Shown here piece by piece: positions 10,203-20,420 of a DNA stretch of 64,000 bases. How positions within the stretch are numbered: position 1 is the first letter of the stretch; each line of letters starts with the position of its first letter. A model generated the notes under the pieces. That model worked only from the letters and a program-made list of their open reading frames with translations, made no database searches and was not told where the DNA came from. This stretch comes from Pisolithus tinctorius (taxonomy: Eukaryota; Basidiomycota; Agaricomycetes; Boletales; Pisolithaceae), in contig JANFAH010000061.1 of NCBI GenBank assembly GCA_024663395.1, forward strand, positions 186,001-250,000, in the 5' to 3' direction. A program made the translations under genes and the position numbers.

Positions 10203-12984
10203 TGGACAGTGCATTTATCGGAATGGAGAAGAGACTATCCTTCAAGCTTATGAGCGCACTAAAGCTGCTGCTCAGCCTGCCAATGCAGTTCGCTTTGTTA
10301 TCCATGAAGAGGCCGAAGAAGAGTCTAGTGCCGAGATTTATGAGTTGGAAGAAGAACCCCTTGTTGCTGCTGTGGATCGCTCTAACAAGGTTACCAAAGA
10401 GAAGAGAAAGGCTGTCATTGACAGTGTCCTTGTCCCACCTCGTTCACATGGCAAGGAGAAAGAGAGTCAGGAACCAAAGCCCTCATCCTCTGCATCTATC
10501 CCTGCTCCACAGAAAGCACCACTTGCTCCTGCCTTTGTACCAGTTGACGTCCATCCCACTATCTTTGATGGAACTAGAGATGATGCTGTCATGGAAGATG
10601 CCTCTGTCCCAAAGCCATCTGGTCAAGCCACTGATTCTGCAGACAGGTCTAAGAAATCCAAGCCCCCTCCTACCACTTCCCTGTCTTCATCGCTTTCGCA
10701 GTCTGCCAACTCTAAAGCCATTGTAGAGCGCATTCTTTCTACTCCCTTGACTGTATCTGTTGGGGAGGTCATTGGATCATCTAGGGATGTTTCTCAGCAC
10801 CTTCAGGAGCTTATGCGATTCAAGAGACAGCCCCTGGCTCAGCCTGTCAAATCTGTTACTGCTGTTGAAGGAACTCCTCCTGCATCCTCCTACTTGGCCT
10901 TGACATCTAGCCCCCTCATCACTATCAATCTGACTTGCAATGGTCGTCGTGTAACAGGTGTCATTGACTCTGGATCTACCCTCAATGTCGTTCGTGCTGG
11001 TATAGCCCAGTCAGTCATTCGCATGCCCGTCGATATGTCACAGACCATCAATATGCGAGATGCAAAAGGAGGTATCTCTACTCTGAAGGGTCTAGTTCAA
11101 GATGTCCCTCTTTTCTGTGGTGCTGCCAGGACTTGGACCAATCTATTCGTCGCCCCAGACACTAATGCAGGCTTTGATCTCCTCCTTGGTCGTCCTTGGG
11201 CTCTCAGGAACTCGGTTAGCATTGTTGAAAGAGAGTCTGGAACTTATGTTGTCTTTGGAGCTGATTCAGATCGCCCCCTGGAGATGTGTGTTACTGAAGG
11301 CCAGCTTGGGTCTGTTGCAGATACACTTATGGCGACTCTAGAGCCTGTCCATTCTCAGCAAGAAGCCGGTGAACCTATGAGAGATGTAGCAGTTGGTACC
11401 CCTCATCATGTTTCACCCGTTGTCTTCGCTCCACCCCCATCAACTTCGCAGTCACCCCCTCAGTCACTTGATTCTACTCTGCTATATCCTGAATCACCCC
11501 CAGATGGTTTTGATGTTGCCTCAGCTTTTCCTGCATTCCATCCTGTTCCAGTCCAAGCGTTCCCACCTCCTACCAGTCCCTTTCCTTCGGAGTTTGTTGG
11601 TCAGCTTACTCAGGAGTTACAGTCCACTGATGCACGTGGATTGGAGGATAATCCTACCCTTGCCCAGATTCGTCGCCAGATCAGAAGAGAAGAGCGCCAG
11701 TCACTTGTCTCGCTTCTTACTAGCCTTGCTCATCGCACTCCCCATCTGTCCTCCCTTTATCTCGACTCAAACCATGCACTTGCTGGAGAAAGAGGTACTG
11801 ATGAATCAGGGGTCTACTTCCAAGACTTCCTTATGCTTGATGTTCGCTTAGTCCGACAGGTCCCTGCCCCACTCGAGCATTACCATGAGCTTGAAGGTTC
11901 TGCCTATGTCAGGTTCTATCCTCGTCTACTCCCACAGGCATCTCCCACTCAGAGCAATGCATCTCCACCTCCAGACCTGCCATCTGACTCGAGTCTACCT
12001 GCTTCACATGTACTTTCTAATGGCATTACTGCTCCGCCTCAGACTCCCTCTCCCCCATCCCCAGATCCAGTTATCGTTCAAGAAGAGCCCACTGATGGTT
12101 CCCACCAGGCTTCACTTTTGTTCTGTAGAGACACTGTCACTCCAGATTCTGAAGCTACGTTCTCCATCTTCAATACTTCCTACTGTGGTTCAGTTGTCCC
12201 TACTTCCCATGATGCTTGCCATGACTCTCAGTCCACACAACTCGACGACGAGTTGCACAGAGATCCATATGTACCCAGTCCATCTACCCATCATCAGTCT
12301 GCACAACTCGACGACGACTTGTGCAGCCATGTGCAGTTGTCTGGTTCATCCTCGGATATAGGTCATGACTCTCAGTCCACGCAACTTGTCGACGAGTTGC
12401 GCGTGTCTCACCACTTGTCCAGTCTATCCCCAGATATACCCACCACACTTTCGCCACTTGACTCTGATATGTTCAACACTAGTGTTGGCTCTCGCTTCTA
12501 TCTGCCTAGCCCATCCTTGCTTCAGTCTGCACAACTCGGCGACGACTTATGCAGGCATCAGCATTCCTCTAGTCCAACTCTTCCTATGCCATTGCTACCC
12601 TCAGCTCCCCAAGCCATGTCTAATGCTGCCATTGATGAAGAGTCAGTTGCCATGCCAGAGCCTTATAGCAATGTTGTCATGTGTCGTACCCCAACTGGAT
12701 GGATCGCTCATTTGCAGGAAGCTGCAGAGGACCATTCAGGTGATGTGGATGAAGAGGACCCAGATGCATTACAAAACTCCAGTCTTCATGTCCTTGCCAG
12801 TGCAGTCAGTTTTGCCTCAGCCTCAGCTCATCCTCCCCCTTTCGAAGTGGTTTCATACCCAGACCACTTTCCTGCTTCCACTTCCTCAGGTTCAGCTCAA
12901 GACAGGTCCAATGATCTTTTCAGATGTGTTCCTCCACTTTCTCCCATATCTCATCATTTATTTCTCCAGCTCTTTGAAGATTGA
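10203..12984 (+). CDS. Gag C-terminus and aspartic protease, Gypsy LTR1 element
   Basis: This is the continuation of gag after the Harbinger insert, open for over 920 codons. The open frame formally begins at 10174 inside the inverted repeat, but those codons belong to the transposon. It carries an acidic, Ser/Pro-rich segment, then a retropepsin-like domain: ITINLTCNGRRVTGVIDSGST with the DSG active site near 10960, and LLLGRPWALRN as the C-terminal ILG-like motif. A long Pro/Ser-rich linker with four palindromic motif copies (12234-12553) follows. It ends at TGA just before pol, which lies in the +1 frame. Frameshifting or splicing could join the two; I cannot tell which. Confidence 0.83.
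12234..12553 (+). repeat. Cluster of four 26-bp palindromic motifs inside the coding linker
   Basis: Near-perfect inverted repeats of the type TGCACAACTCG-N4-CGASTTGYGCA lie at 12234-12259, 12300-12325, 12379-12404 and 12528-12553, read as QLDDELH, QLDDDLC, QLVDELR and QLGDDLC. A fifth internal copy is at 15111-15135, and each LTR1 has three. The 15111 copy is read in another phase (ATRRRLA), so the repeated unit is DNA or RNA, not a peptide. Confidence 0.8.
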
Positions 12985-12988
12985 TTTG

Positions 12989-15900
12989 TATGTCCCCTCT
13001 TATACTTATAGTTGTTCTTGTTCTTCGTCTGCTCACTTTGACCGAGAAGTCGTTAAACTCCTAAACCCACAGATATCGTTTCTTTGCTCAGATACTCCTG
13101 TAACATCACTTACTATGCCTCCTTCAGTTTCAAGTTTCCAGAGCTCTTTTTATCTTGATGTCTTCTCTTCTTCATTATCTAATCCTTCAAAAGCACCAGA
13201 TCCCCTTCCTGTTCAGAAAACCAAAAAACAGCTTCACTTTTACTATTCCCTATCTGACTTTCTTGATTTGTTACATTTTAGAAAAAGCCTTGCTACAGAT
13301 ACAGAAGACTCAGCCGATGAAAAAGGACAGCTGGTGTATGGAGCGTACAAGCGCGTCGATCATAAAGTCAAGCCAGTGCCTGGAGTCTATCCAGAAGACG
13401 CTCGAGTCCAGCGCCAGTTTCCAGAAGACCCTCTCGCATCACTCACACCTCTCACATGTCACCCTCCTGTGTTCATTCCCACAAGGAAGCTTACTCAAGA
13501 GCGCCTTACCTCCATGAAGATTAACGCTGATGGCTTTCTCTGGCCAGAAGAGGAAAAACTTTTTTCGCATGTCATGAAGCTTAATGAGCGTGCCTTGGCG
13601 TTCGATGAATCGGAGAGAGGAAACTTTCGTTCAGACTACTTTTCGCCTTACATCATTCCTGTCCTGCCACACGAACCATGGGAGTTTCGTAACATTCCAA
13701 TTCCCCCTGGCATACGAGAACGTGTCATACAGCTTCTTCGGGAGAAGATTGCTGCTGGTCTCTATGAGCCGGCCCAGTCATCCTATCGCTCCAAATGGTT
13801 CTGCGTTATGAAAAAGAATGGCAAGATCCGTATCGTTCATGATCTACAGCCTCTGAATAAGGTTACCATTCGAGACGCTGGTGTTCCACCAATATTGGAC
13901 GACTTTGTGGAGCCGTTTGCCGGTTGTCAATGCTACACGGTCTTTGATCTATTTTCAGGATTTGATGCATGCCAACTCCACCCCGATAGCCGAGATCTGA
14001 CATCCTTCATGACGCCTCTTGGCTTACTGCGCCATACTGCCATGCCTCAAGGCTACACCAACTCACCGTCGGAGTTTCAAAATTGTACAGCGTTCATTCT
14101 ACAGGATGAAATCCCTCACGTTGCCAACGTTTTCATCGACGATCTGCCAGTCAAAGGCCCTGTGACCTGTTATGAAGATGCCGATGGCAATGCCGAAACG
14201 TTACCCGAGAGTCCCGGCATACGTCGCTTCATTTGGGAACATGCTGTAGACGTGCATAGAGTCATGCATCGGTTTGCTCATGCCGGCGGAACGTTTTCTG
14301 GCTTGAAATCTCAGATCTGCCAGCCTCGTGTTATCATTCTTGGTCAAGCATGCCATCCTCATGGTCGCTCTCCTGACGACCACAAGGTGAAGAAGGTCGT
14401 CAACTGGCCAACGCTCGCTACGCCCAAGGATGTTCGCTCATTCCTAGGTCTCTGTGGTACTGTTCGTATCTGGATTGCGAACTACTCGCAGTTGGCTCGC
14501 CCACTCGTTGACCTTTATCGCAAGAGTGCTCTGTTCGTTTGGGGTCAGCCCCAGCAAGATGCGTTTGACGCCTTGAAGCTCGCCGTCTTGTCTGCTCCTG
14601 CCCTTTGCCCCATTGACTACTCATCTGACCTGCCAGTCGTTCTTTCCGTTGACACTAGTAACATCGCCATTGGATTCGTTCTCTCCCAGTATGATGAAGA
14701 AGGTCGCAAACGTCCTGCTCGCTATGGCTCACTCCCCATCAATGAACGTGAATCTCGCTACAGTCAGCCTAAGCTCGAGCTCTATGGTCTCTTCAGAGTG
14801 CTTCGTCACTACCGTCTATATCTCTATGGCGTTCGTCATCTATGGGTAGAGGTTGATGCGAAGTACATCAAAGGTATGCTCAATGATCCAGATCTTCAAC
14901 CTAACGCTACCATCAATCGCTGGATTGAGGGTATACTTCTCTTTGACTTTAAGCTCATTCATGTCCCTGCCATTCGTCACCGAACCCCAGATGCCCTTTC
15001 CAGATGTCAACCTACAGAAGAGGAGTATGAAGAAGGCGAAGCTGATGCAGAAGAAGCTGATGAGTGGTTGGAGAATATTCTTTTTACAGATGCCCATCCG
15101 TCTTCAGTCAGCGCAACTCGACGACGACTTGCGCACGAGTCCACATATGCCGTTACCCTCCCTTCATTCCTTTCCAGTGATACATCTCAAGATGTCCTCT
15201 TATGTCGAGTCCTGCACTTCCTTCGTACTACAGAACTTCCCCCGTTCCCTTCCAATACTGCTCGCAAGCGCTTCATTCGCAGATCCCTCCAGTTCTTCCT
15301 TCGTGGAGACCAGCTCTTTAAATGTCAAGGTCCCCATCCTCCAGCCAAAGTCATCTTTGATCCCCATCTCCGTGTCCAGATCCTCAGTCATGCTCATGAA
15401 GAACTTGGTCATCGTGGAGTCTTTGGAGTCTTTCATACAGTCAGACAGCGCTTTTACTGGCCTCAGATGTATCAAGACGTTGCCCATCATGTCCGCTCTT
15501 GCCATGAGTGCCAGGTCCGAAGCACTTGTAAAGCAGAGGTTCCCATCACCATTTCTGCTTCCCCCAGAATCTTTATGAAGGTCTACGTCGACGTCATGCT
15601 CATGCCCAAAGCACGTGGTTATCACTATCTTGTTGCAGCTCGAGATGATCTTTCCCTCGCTGCAGAAGGTCGTGCTCTTCGTCATGCCAATGCAGACAGT
15701 CTTGCTAAATTCTTCTGGGAAGAAGTCTTCTGTCGTTATGGTGTTGTTGCCCAGGTTGTCACTGATAATGGCAGTGAGGTCAAGGGCGCCTTTGAGAAAC
15801 TCATGAAGCACTACTCCATTCCTCAGATTCGCATCTCCCATATAATTCCAAGGCAAATGGAGTTGTGGAACGTGGTCACTTTGTTAATCAGAGAGGCTAT

Positions 15901-16210
15901 CATCAAGGCTTGTGAAGGAGATCTTTCCCTTTGGCCATCCAAGGTCCATCATGCGTTCTCTTGCAGACAAGGGTCACTACTCGTCGCTCCACTGGATTCA
16001 GCCCCTACTTCCTGCTACCATGGTCTTGATCCCGTCCTGCCTTTTGATCTCTTTGAGTCTACCTATCTCATTGAAGGATTCTACTCTGGAATGTCGTCTC
16101 AAGAGCTTCTCACACTTCGCATTCGTCAGTTGGAAAAGATGAGAGGAAGATATCAATGCCGCTTTCACCACTTTGCAGAAGTCTCATTTACACTCCAAGG
16201 GTCAGTTTGA
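12989..16210 (+). CDS. pol: Pol: reverse transcriptase, RNase H, integrase (broken), Gypsy LTR1
   Basis: The open frame gives, in order: an N-terminal linker (to about 13600); reverse transcriptase with SKWFCVMKKNGKIRIVHD and active site VFIDDLPVKG (FIDD near 14130, the form usual in this basidiomycete group rather than YxDD); an RNase H-like domain (VLSVDTSN; VEVDAKYIKGML; TPDALSR); and integrase with an HHCC zinc site (HAHEELGHRG..CHECQ near 15390-15510) and core acids VYVDVM and VTDNGSE. Around 15838, 15890 and 15960 small indels shift the frame, so the integrase glutamate region is read in another frame. Replication machinery would otherwise act in the particle and nucleus. The domain set is complete, but the element is probably inactive. 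Confidence 0.88.
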   Translation, partial: YVPSYTYSCSCSSSAHFDREVVKLLNPQISFLCSDTPVTSLTMPPSVSSFQSSFYLDVFSSSLSNPSKAPDPLPVQKTKKQLHFYYSLSDFLDLLHFRKSLATDTEDSADEKGQLVYGAYKRVDHKVKPVPGVYPEDARVQRQFPEDPLASLTPLTCHPPVFIPTRKLTQERLTSMKINADGFLWPEEEKLFSHVMKLNERALAFDESERGNFRSDYFSPYIIPVLPHEPWEFRNIPIPPGIRERVIQLLREKIAAGLYEPAQSSYRSKWFCVMKKNGKIRIVHDLQPLNKVTIRDAGVPPILDDFVEPFAGCQCYTVFDLFSGFDACQLHPDSRDLTSFMTPLGLLRHTAMPQGYTNSPSEFQNCTAFILQDEIPHVANVFIDDLPVKGPVTCYEDADGNAETLPESPGIRRFIWEHAVDVHRVMHRFAHAGGTFSGLKSQICQPRVIILGQACHPHGRSPDDHKVKKVVNWPTLATPKDVRSFLGLCGTVRIWIANYSQLARPLVDLYRKSALFVWGQPQQDAFDALKLAVLSAPALCPIDYSSDLPVVLSVDTSNIAIGFVLSQYDEEGRKRPARYGSLPINERESRYSQPKLELYGLFRVLRHYRLYLYGVRHLWVEVDAKYIKGMLNDPDLQPNATINRWIEGILLFDFKLIHVPAIRHRTPDALSRCQPTEEEYEEGEADAEEADEWLENILFTDAHPSSVSATRRRLAHESTYAVTLPSFLSSDTSQDVLLCRVLHFLRTTELPPFPSNTARKRFIRRSLQFFLRGDQLFKCQGPHPPAKVIFDPHLRVQILSHAHEELGHRGVFGVFHTVRQRFYWPQMYQDVAHHVRSCHECQVRSTCKAEVPITISASPRIFMKVYVDVMLMPKARGYHYLVAARDDLSLAAEGRALRHANADSLAKFFWEEVFCRYGVVAQVVTDNGSEVKGAFEKLMKHYSIPQIRISHIIPRQMELWNVVTLLIREAIIKACEGDLSLWPSKVHHAFSCRQGSLLVAPLDSAPTSCYHGLDPVLPFDLFESTYLIEGFYSGMSSQELLTLRIRQLEKMRGRYQCRFHHFAEVSFTLQGSV

Positions 16211-16375
16211 GAAGAGGTATGCTTTACGGTTGATGAAGTCGGCTTATGAGCCAGGAGATTTGGTATTGGTTCGCAACACGCAGATAGAGAAGAACTGGAT
16301 CGCAAGTCAAAGCCACGCTACCTTGGTCCCTATGAAGTTGTTCGCTGCACCAAGGGAGCTCCTACGTCCTTAAAG
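16196..16375 (+). pseudogene. Integrase C-terminal remnant, frame-shifted
   Basis: After the pol stop the matching sequence continues in a different frame: FEKRYALRLMKSAYEPGDLVLVRNTQIEK, then, after another shift, a GPYEVV-like segment. This is the usual end of Gypsy integrases and shows further indels in pol. Confidence 0.7.
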
Positions 16376-16741
16376 AACTCGTGGCACCATTTTCTGCTCG
16401 AGGTCTGTCGCAGCTTTTCAACTCATTCCTTATTATTCTCCGCCACACTCCCTTTACCCAGTGTTATGGAAGAAGGAAAGAGATGAAGAAGATAGATAAT
16501 AACAGCAGTAACGATGACGACAGTGATGATGATGACGATGATGAAGATGAAACAAACGATGAAAACAAAGACACCAATAATGATATCGACTACGACTCAG
16601 ATGACTATTCATGATTCCCTTTTTTCATTTCTTACGAGACTGATTGCCTGTCATTCCTTCCTTCATTTTTCTTTTTGTTTTTCCCCTGGTTCCCCTGCAT
16701 TGTCGCAATCGGGGACGATTGCATTTCTTCTTGCCGGTGGA
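16376..16741 (+). other. Region between pol and 3' LTR, acidic low-complexity stretch
   Basis: A run of GAT/GAC-rich codons at 16500-16614 would encode mostly Asp, Asn and Glu. Low-complexity tails are frequent at the end of such pol genes, so this is likely a shifted tail and not a gene. I see no clear polypurine tract directly before the LTR. Confidence 0.5.
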
Positions 16742-18552
16742 TGTCACACACCAAAGGTGTTGTGGACATGGTTACAGCTGACTCTGCCTAACTGTCAACG
16801 AGTTGCGCACAGTGCCAATGCATGCAGATGAAGACTAAAGGCCTCAATGGTAGAAAGACTGTTGGACGTGAACAGTCATCCTTCGCACAAGATCGATTTG
16901 TCAGTGCTAAAGAGAAAAGAGGAAGCGAGTTAAGCGCGCATTAAAGGTTTTTAGCGCCCGTGTACGGCATTCCGGTTTTGTCGTATCTCCACCATTTCCA
17001 AAGATATCACTCGTTCCATGCTCGCTTAAAGTGCTCAGCCCCACGATTCTTCCTTCCAAATTTGGAGAGGATCCTCGCACCCTGCATGTTTCTACAGCAC
17101 TCCATCCATCAGACGCTCATTTCGCTAAGTCCATCAATCATGGCCACCTCTTCGTCGTCATCTCGCTTGTCTCATTTGCCAGAGACAGTGGCTACGTATA
17201 TCTGCCAGGCATTCCCACCAGCTTCCGTCCTGAAGCCCCCTGGTTCATCCCGTCATTGTCAGCCCCATCTCTCCCATGCAGCTTGGTCAGCGTGTTCTCC
17301 TTGTCAGTATGACTTCCAGAAGGACGTTCTTTGGTCGCCTCAGGTCTGTCACTCGGTTAGAAAGGTCTTATGTGGTCGTTTCAGTCTCCCCTTGATGAAG
17401 CATATGGATCGTTCCTCCCTGCTCCCTGCACCGTCTTTATTCCACTCTCCATCATTCTTCCCGCATTGCGACAGCTGCAGTATAATCTACTGTCCTCCAG
17501 CCTCCCTGATCGCATTCATGACGAGTATGACATGCATCTTGCCTTCTTACTGCAAGATCCAGCAGAAGACGTCCCCCTTCTCCTCCTCCTCCATCAGAGC
17601 CCCGTCATGAAGTTTTTGTTAACTTCGCTGAGAGGATGGAAGGGTGGGAGACGCGATCGCGTATGCTCTCATTGCCCCACAGACCCCCAATGCCCTAGCC
17701 CCCTTTGAGCCTGACTCATGCCCTTCAATTCTGGAATTAATACTTCCCTATCTGGAAACACCGTCCATCTGTCATGCCATCTTTGGATCTAGAGATGTCT
17801 CCGCCGAGATCTAACTTGCATCGCCACCCCCTAATGTGATATCAGTGCGCTTACTCAGTTTCTGACTATTTGACTCATTTTGTATTTTGACTATCCTTGA
17901 CTCGTTCATTGCCAATACTTACCAATCTTCTTTGCTTGCTTACTTTTCATTTCTCGCTTACTCATCATGATTACTCAGTCCTTACTCATTACTTACCAAG
18001 TGTTTGTGCCTTGTTTGTCACAAGCTGTGCTCCCCCCATAGTATATAAACCCCCATGTACTTAGCTACCCGAATCAATCAACAATCAGAAGAAGTCACTC
18101 AGCAGTCAGCTCAGCTCAGCTATCTCGTCGTCGACAGTTGAGGCTCACGAAGTCTATCTGTCATCATTCATATACTTGGTAGTTGAGGCTCATTCGGAAG
18201 AGTCTATCTGCCTCCATCATTCATCTGAAGCTTCCTCTTAGTCAGCAGTCTTAGTCATCCCTCCACTCCTGCGTAACTCGTCATCGACTTGCGCCAGGAG
18301 CACATCTTATCAAAGTCCATTCATCCCAAGTCCTTTCGGCTGAACACCTCACTGTTCAGCATCCCCTATCATCACTTGCTTGTCTTCTCCTGCGTAACTC
18401 GTCGTCGATTGCGCTAGGAGCACCTGCCATTGAAGTTCCCCCTCTTAGGTTTTCTGCACTCCAGGTTCCGCGGAGGCAAACCACCACTCGCTCTTATTTG
18501 TCTTTTGTGTTGGATTTGTTTGGTTTTACCACTTTCCACACTTTGACTCACA
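16742..18552 (+). repeat. 3' LTR of the Gypsy element (LTR1)
   Basis: 1811 bp, collinear with 3542-5344 but with many substitutions and short deletions of 1-6 nt. TATATAA is at 18042. The array of LTR3 copy 1 resumes directly after it. Confidence 0.92.
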
Positions 18553-20420
18553 CCGTGCTCGTCGCGCCCTGTTCCCATTGAACGGCATCTTCTATCTCAC
18601 CCAGCCGTTGATCGTTGTCAGGTCTTGTCGTCGTCGTTTCTTGTATTGCGATGGCCTGGATATCTTTCGGTCTTCGTTGTATATAGCCATTTTCCCTTGA
18701 ATAAAGTATTTGTAAGTAAATCGCTATGGAATGTAAACGAAACCTTGGGCTGTCGAGCCCAGTACCAGCGCTCGTCGCGCCTTGTTCCCATTGAACGGCT
18801 GTTCTAGCCTCGCGTGGCCTTCGATCTGTGCCGAGTGTCGTCGTCGTCATTGCCGTTCTTGGTACTGCAGTCGCTGTTCGTCGTAGATAGCTACCTTCCC
18901 TAGAATAGCGCAGATGTAAGTAAAACGTTTCTAAATCTAAACGAACCTGTGAGCTGTTGAGCTCGGTGCCTGCACTCCTCGTGCCCCAATTCCGTTGAGT
19001 GGCACATCTGATCTTGCTTGGCCATTGATCCGCGCTAAGTCTAGTCGTCGTCATTTCTCTTCTCGCTGTCGCCGTAGTCGCTGTCGCGTCCCTTGTACCG
19101 TGATCGTTGTCCATCATAGACATCCGGCCTCCCTAGAATAACGAAGGTGTAAGTAAACTATCATAGGACTAAAACAGAACTTCGAGCGTTCGAGCTCGGT
19201 GGTCTTCATCGCGCATTGTTTCCTTCGGATGGCAATTCTCGCCTTGCGTCGCACTCGCTCTTGCACCCTCGACGGTCGTTGTTGTAGATCGAACTGTAGT
19301 CGTCGCCCTTGTTTCGCTGTACGCCTGAGTGTCTTCCGTTCATGGTCCTGTGTAGATTCTCGCACCGCGACTGCGCTTCGTCGTAGGTATCTCTCGCTCT
19401 TCCTAGAGTAGGATAGCTGTAAGTAAAATGCTATGAAATCAAAATAAAACCTTGAGCCGTAATGCTCAATATCTGCGCTCGTCGCGCCCTGTCTCCATCG
19501 AACGGCTGTTCTAGCCTCGCGCAATCTTCGATCTGTGCCGAGTGTCGTCATTGTCGTCGTTCTTAGTACTGCAGTTCCTCGGATGTCAGTCGCTTTTCGT
19601 CGCATACTCTTGTAATCCCTAGAATAGCATAGATGTAAGTAAAACGTTTCGAATTCTAAACAAACCGATGAGCCGTCGAGCTCCATGTCTGCGCTCCTTG
19701 CGCCCCATTCCCATCGAATGGCACTTCCACTCTCGCGCAGCCGTTGATCCGCGCCAAGTCTAACCGTCGTCTTCGTTCCTTGTATCGCGATCTTCGCTGT
19801 TCGTTGTAGATAGCCGGCTTCCCAGATGGCGCCTCCAACCTCGTATGGCTGTTTATCTGCACTAAGCAGGGTCATCATCGTCGTTGCTCGTATCATGATC
19901 GCTGCTTGTCGTAGACAGCGGGCTTCCCTAGAGTAAAGTAATTGTAAGTACAACACTATGGAATGTAAACGGAGCCTTGGGCCGTCGAGCCCAGTACCAC
20001 GCTCATCGCACCCTGTTTCCATCGGATGGCGACTCTCTCTACCCATGGCCGTCGGTCCTCATCAAGCGCTGTCGTCGTCGTTCCTTGTATTGCGATCGTT
20101 GTCCGTTGTAGATACCCGCTTCCCTAGAGCAGAACAGATGTAAGCAAAATGTACTGATATCATAACAAACCTTTGCTCTGTCGAGCCCAGAACCCGCACT
20201 CCTCGTGCCTCGTCTCCACAAGATGGCTGTTCCAGCCTCGCATGGCTGTCGCTCTGAGTCCAGCGCTGTCGTCGTCCCTGCTCGCACTCGTGTTGTTGTT
20301 GTCGCTCTTGTCACCATCGCTGTCGCTCGTAGTCGTGGTAGTTTCCATATGGTACCTTGTTCACCCCATTCTTCATCCCGATTGTCGCGATCTCGCGTAG
20401 CCAGCCTGTAACACTATAGT
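18553..20420 (-). repeat. Exon/intron-like tandem array, proximal part (LTR3 copy 1)
   Basis: Seven minus-strand intron-like segments lie at 18696-18743, 18900-18946, 19133-19180, 19403-19450, 19619-19665, 19928-19975 (GC in place of GT at the donor) and 20124-20170. Exon blocks are about 150-260 nt and clearly related to one another, coding for RxEQGATSAGTELDS-like ends. The hairpin next to each donor switches between GGGC/GCCC and GAGC/GCTC stems. CpG is frequent here compared with the same array at 38918-42900. The gag remnant lies immediately upstream on the same strand. Confidence 0.78.

Larger units (their letters stand above)
3542..18552 (+). mobile_element. Ty3/Gypsy LTR retrotransposon (LTR1 family) split by a Harbinger element
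   Basis: Two long direct repeats (3542-5344 and 16742-18552) starting TGTCACACACC and ending GACTCACA flank a primer site, gag, protease, reverse transcriptase, RNase H and integrase in Gypsy order. Flanks are CCGC (3538-3541) and CCGT (18553-18556), a plausible 4-bp target duplication with one transition. The flanks also join to a continuous unit of the surrounding array. A 3.6-kb Harbinger transposon interrupts gag. Without that insert gag would run on in frame except for one TAG. Integrase has several small indels, so the element looks dead. The two LTRs differ by many substitutions and short deletions, so the insertion is not very recent. Confidence 0.92.

Noticed and set aside
12365..12984. 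Start of pol at 12365
   Set aside because: This stretch overlaps the gag-protease linker in another frame and its translation looks like a shadow. Recognisable pol sequence starts after 12985.
16483..16614. Asp/Asn-rich ORF as an acidic protein gene
   Set aside because: It is a trinucleotide-like low-complexity tail between pol and LTR without a separate start context.
18553..20420. CRISPR-like or satellite array
   Set aside because: Unit spacing varies from about 190 to 350 bp, the conserved part has splice-site logic, and the host is a eukaryote.
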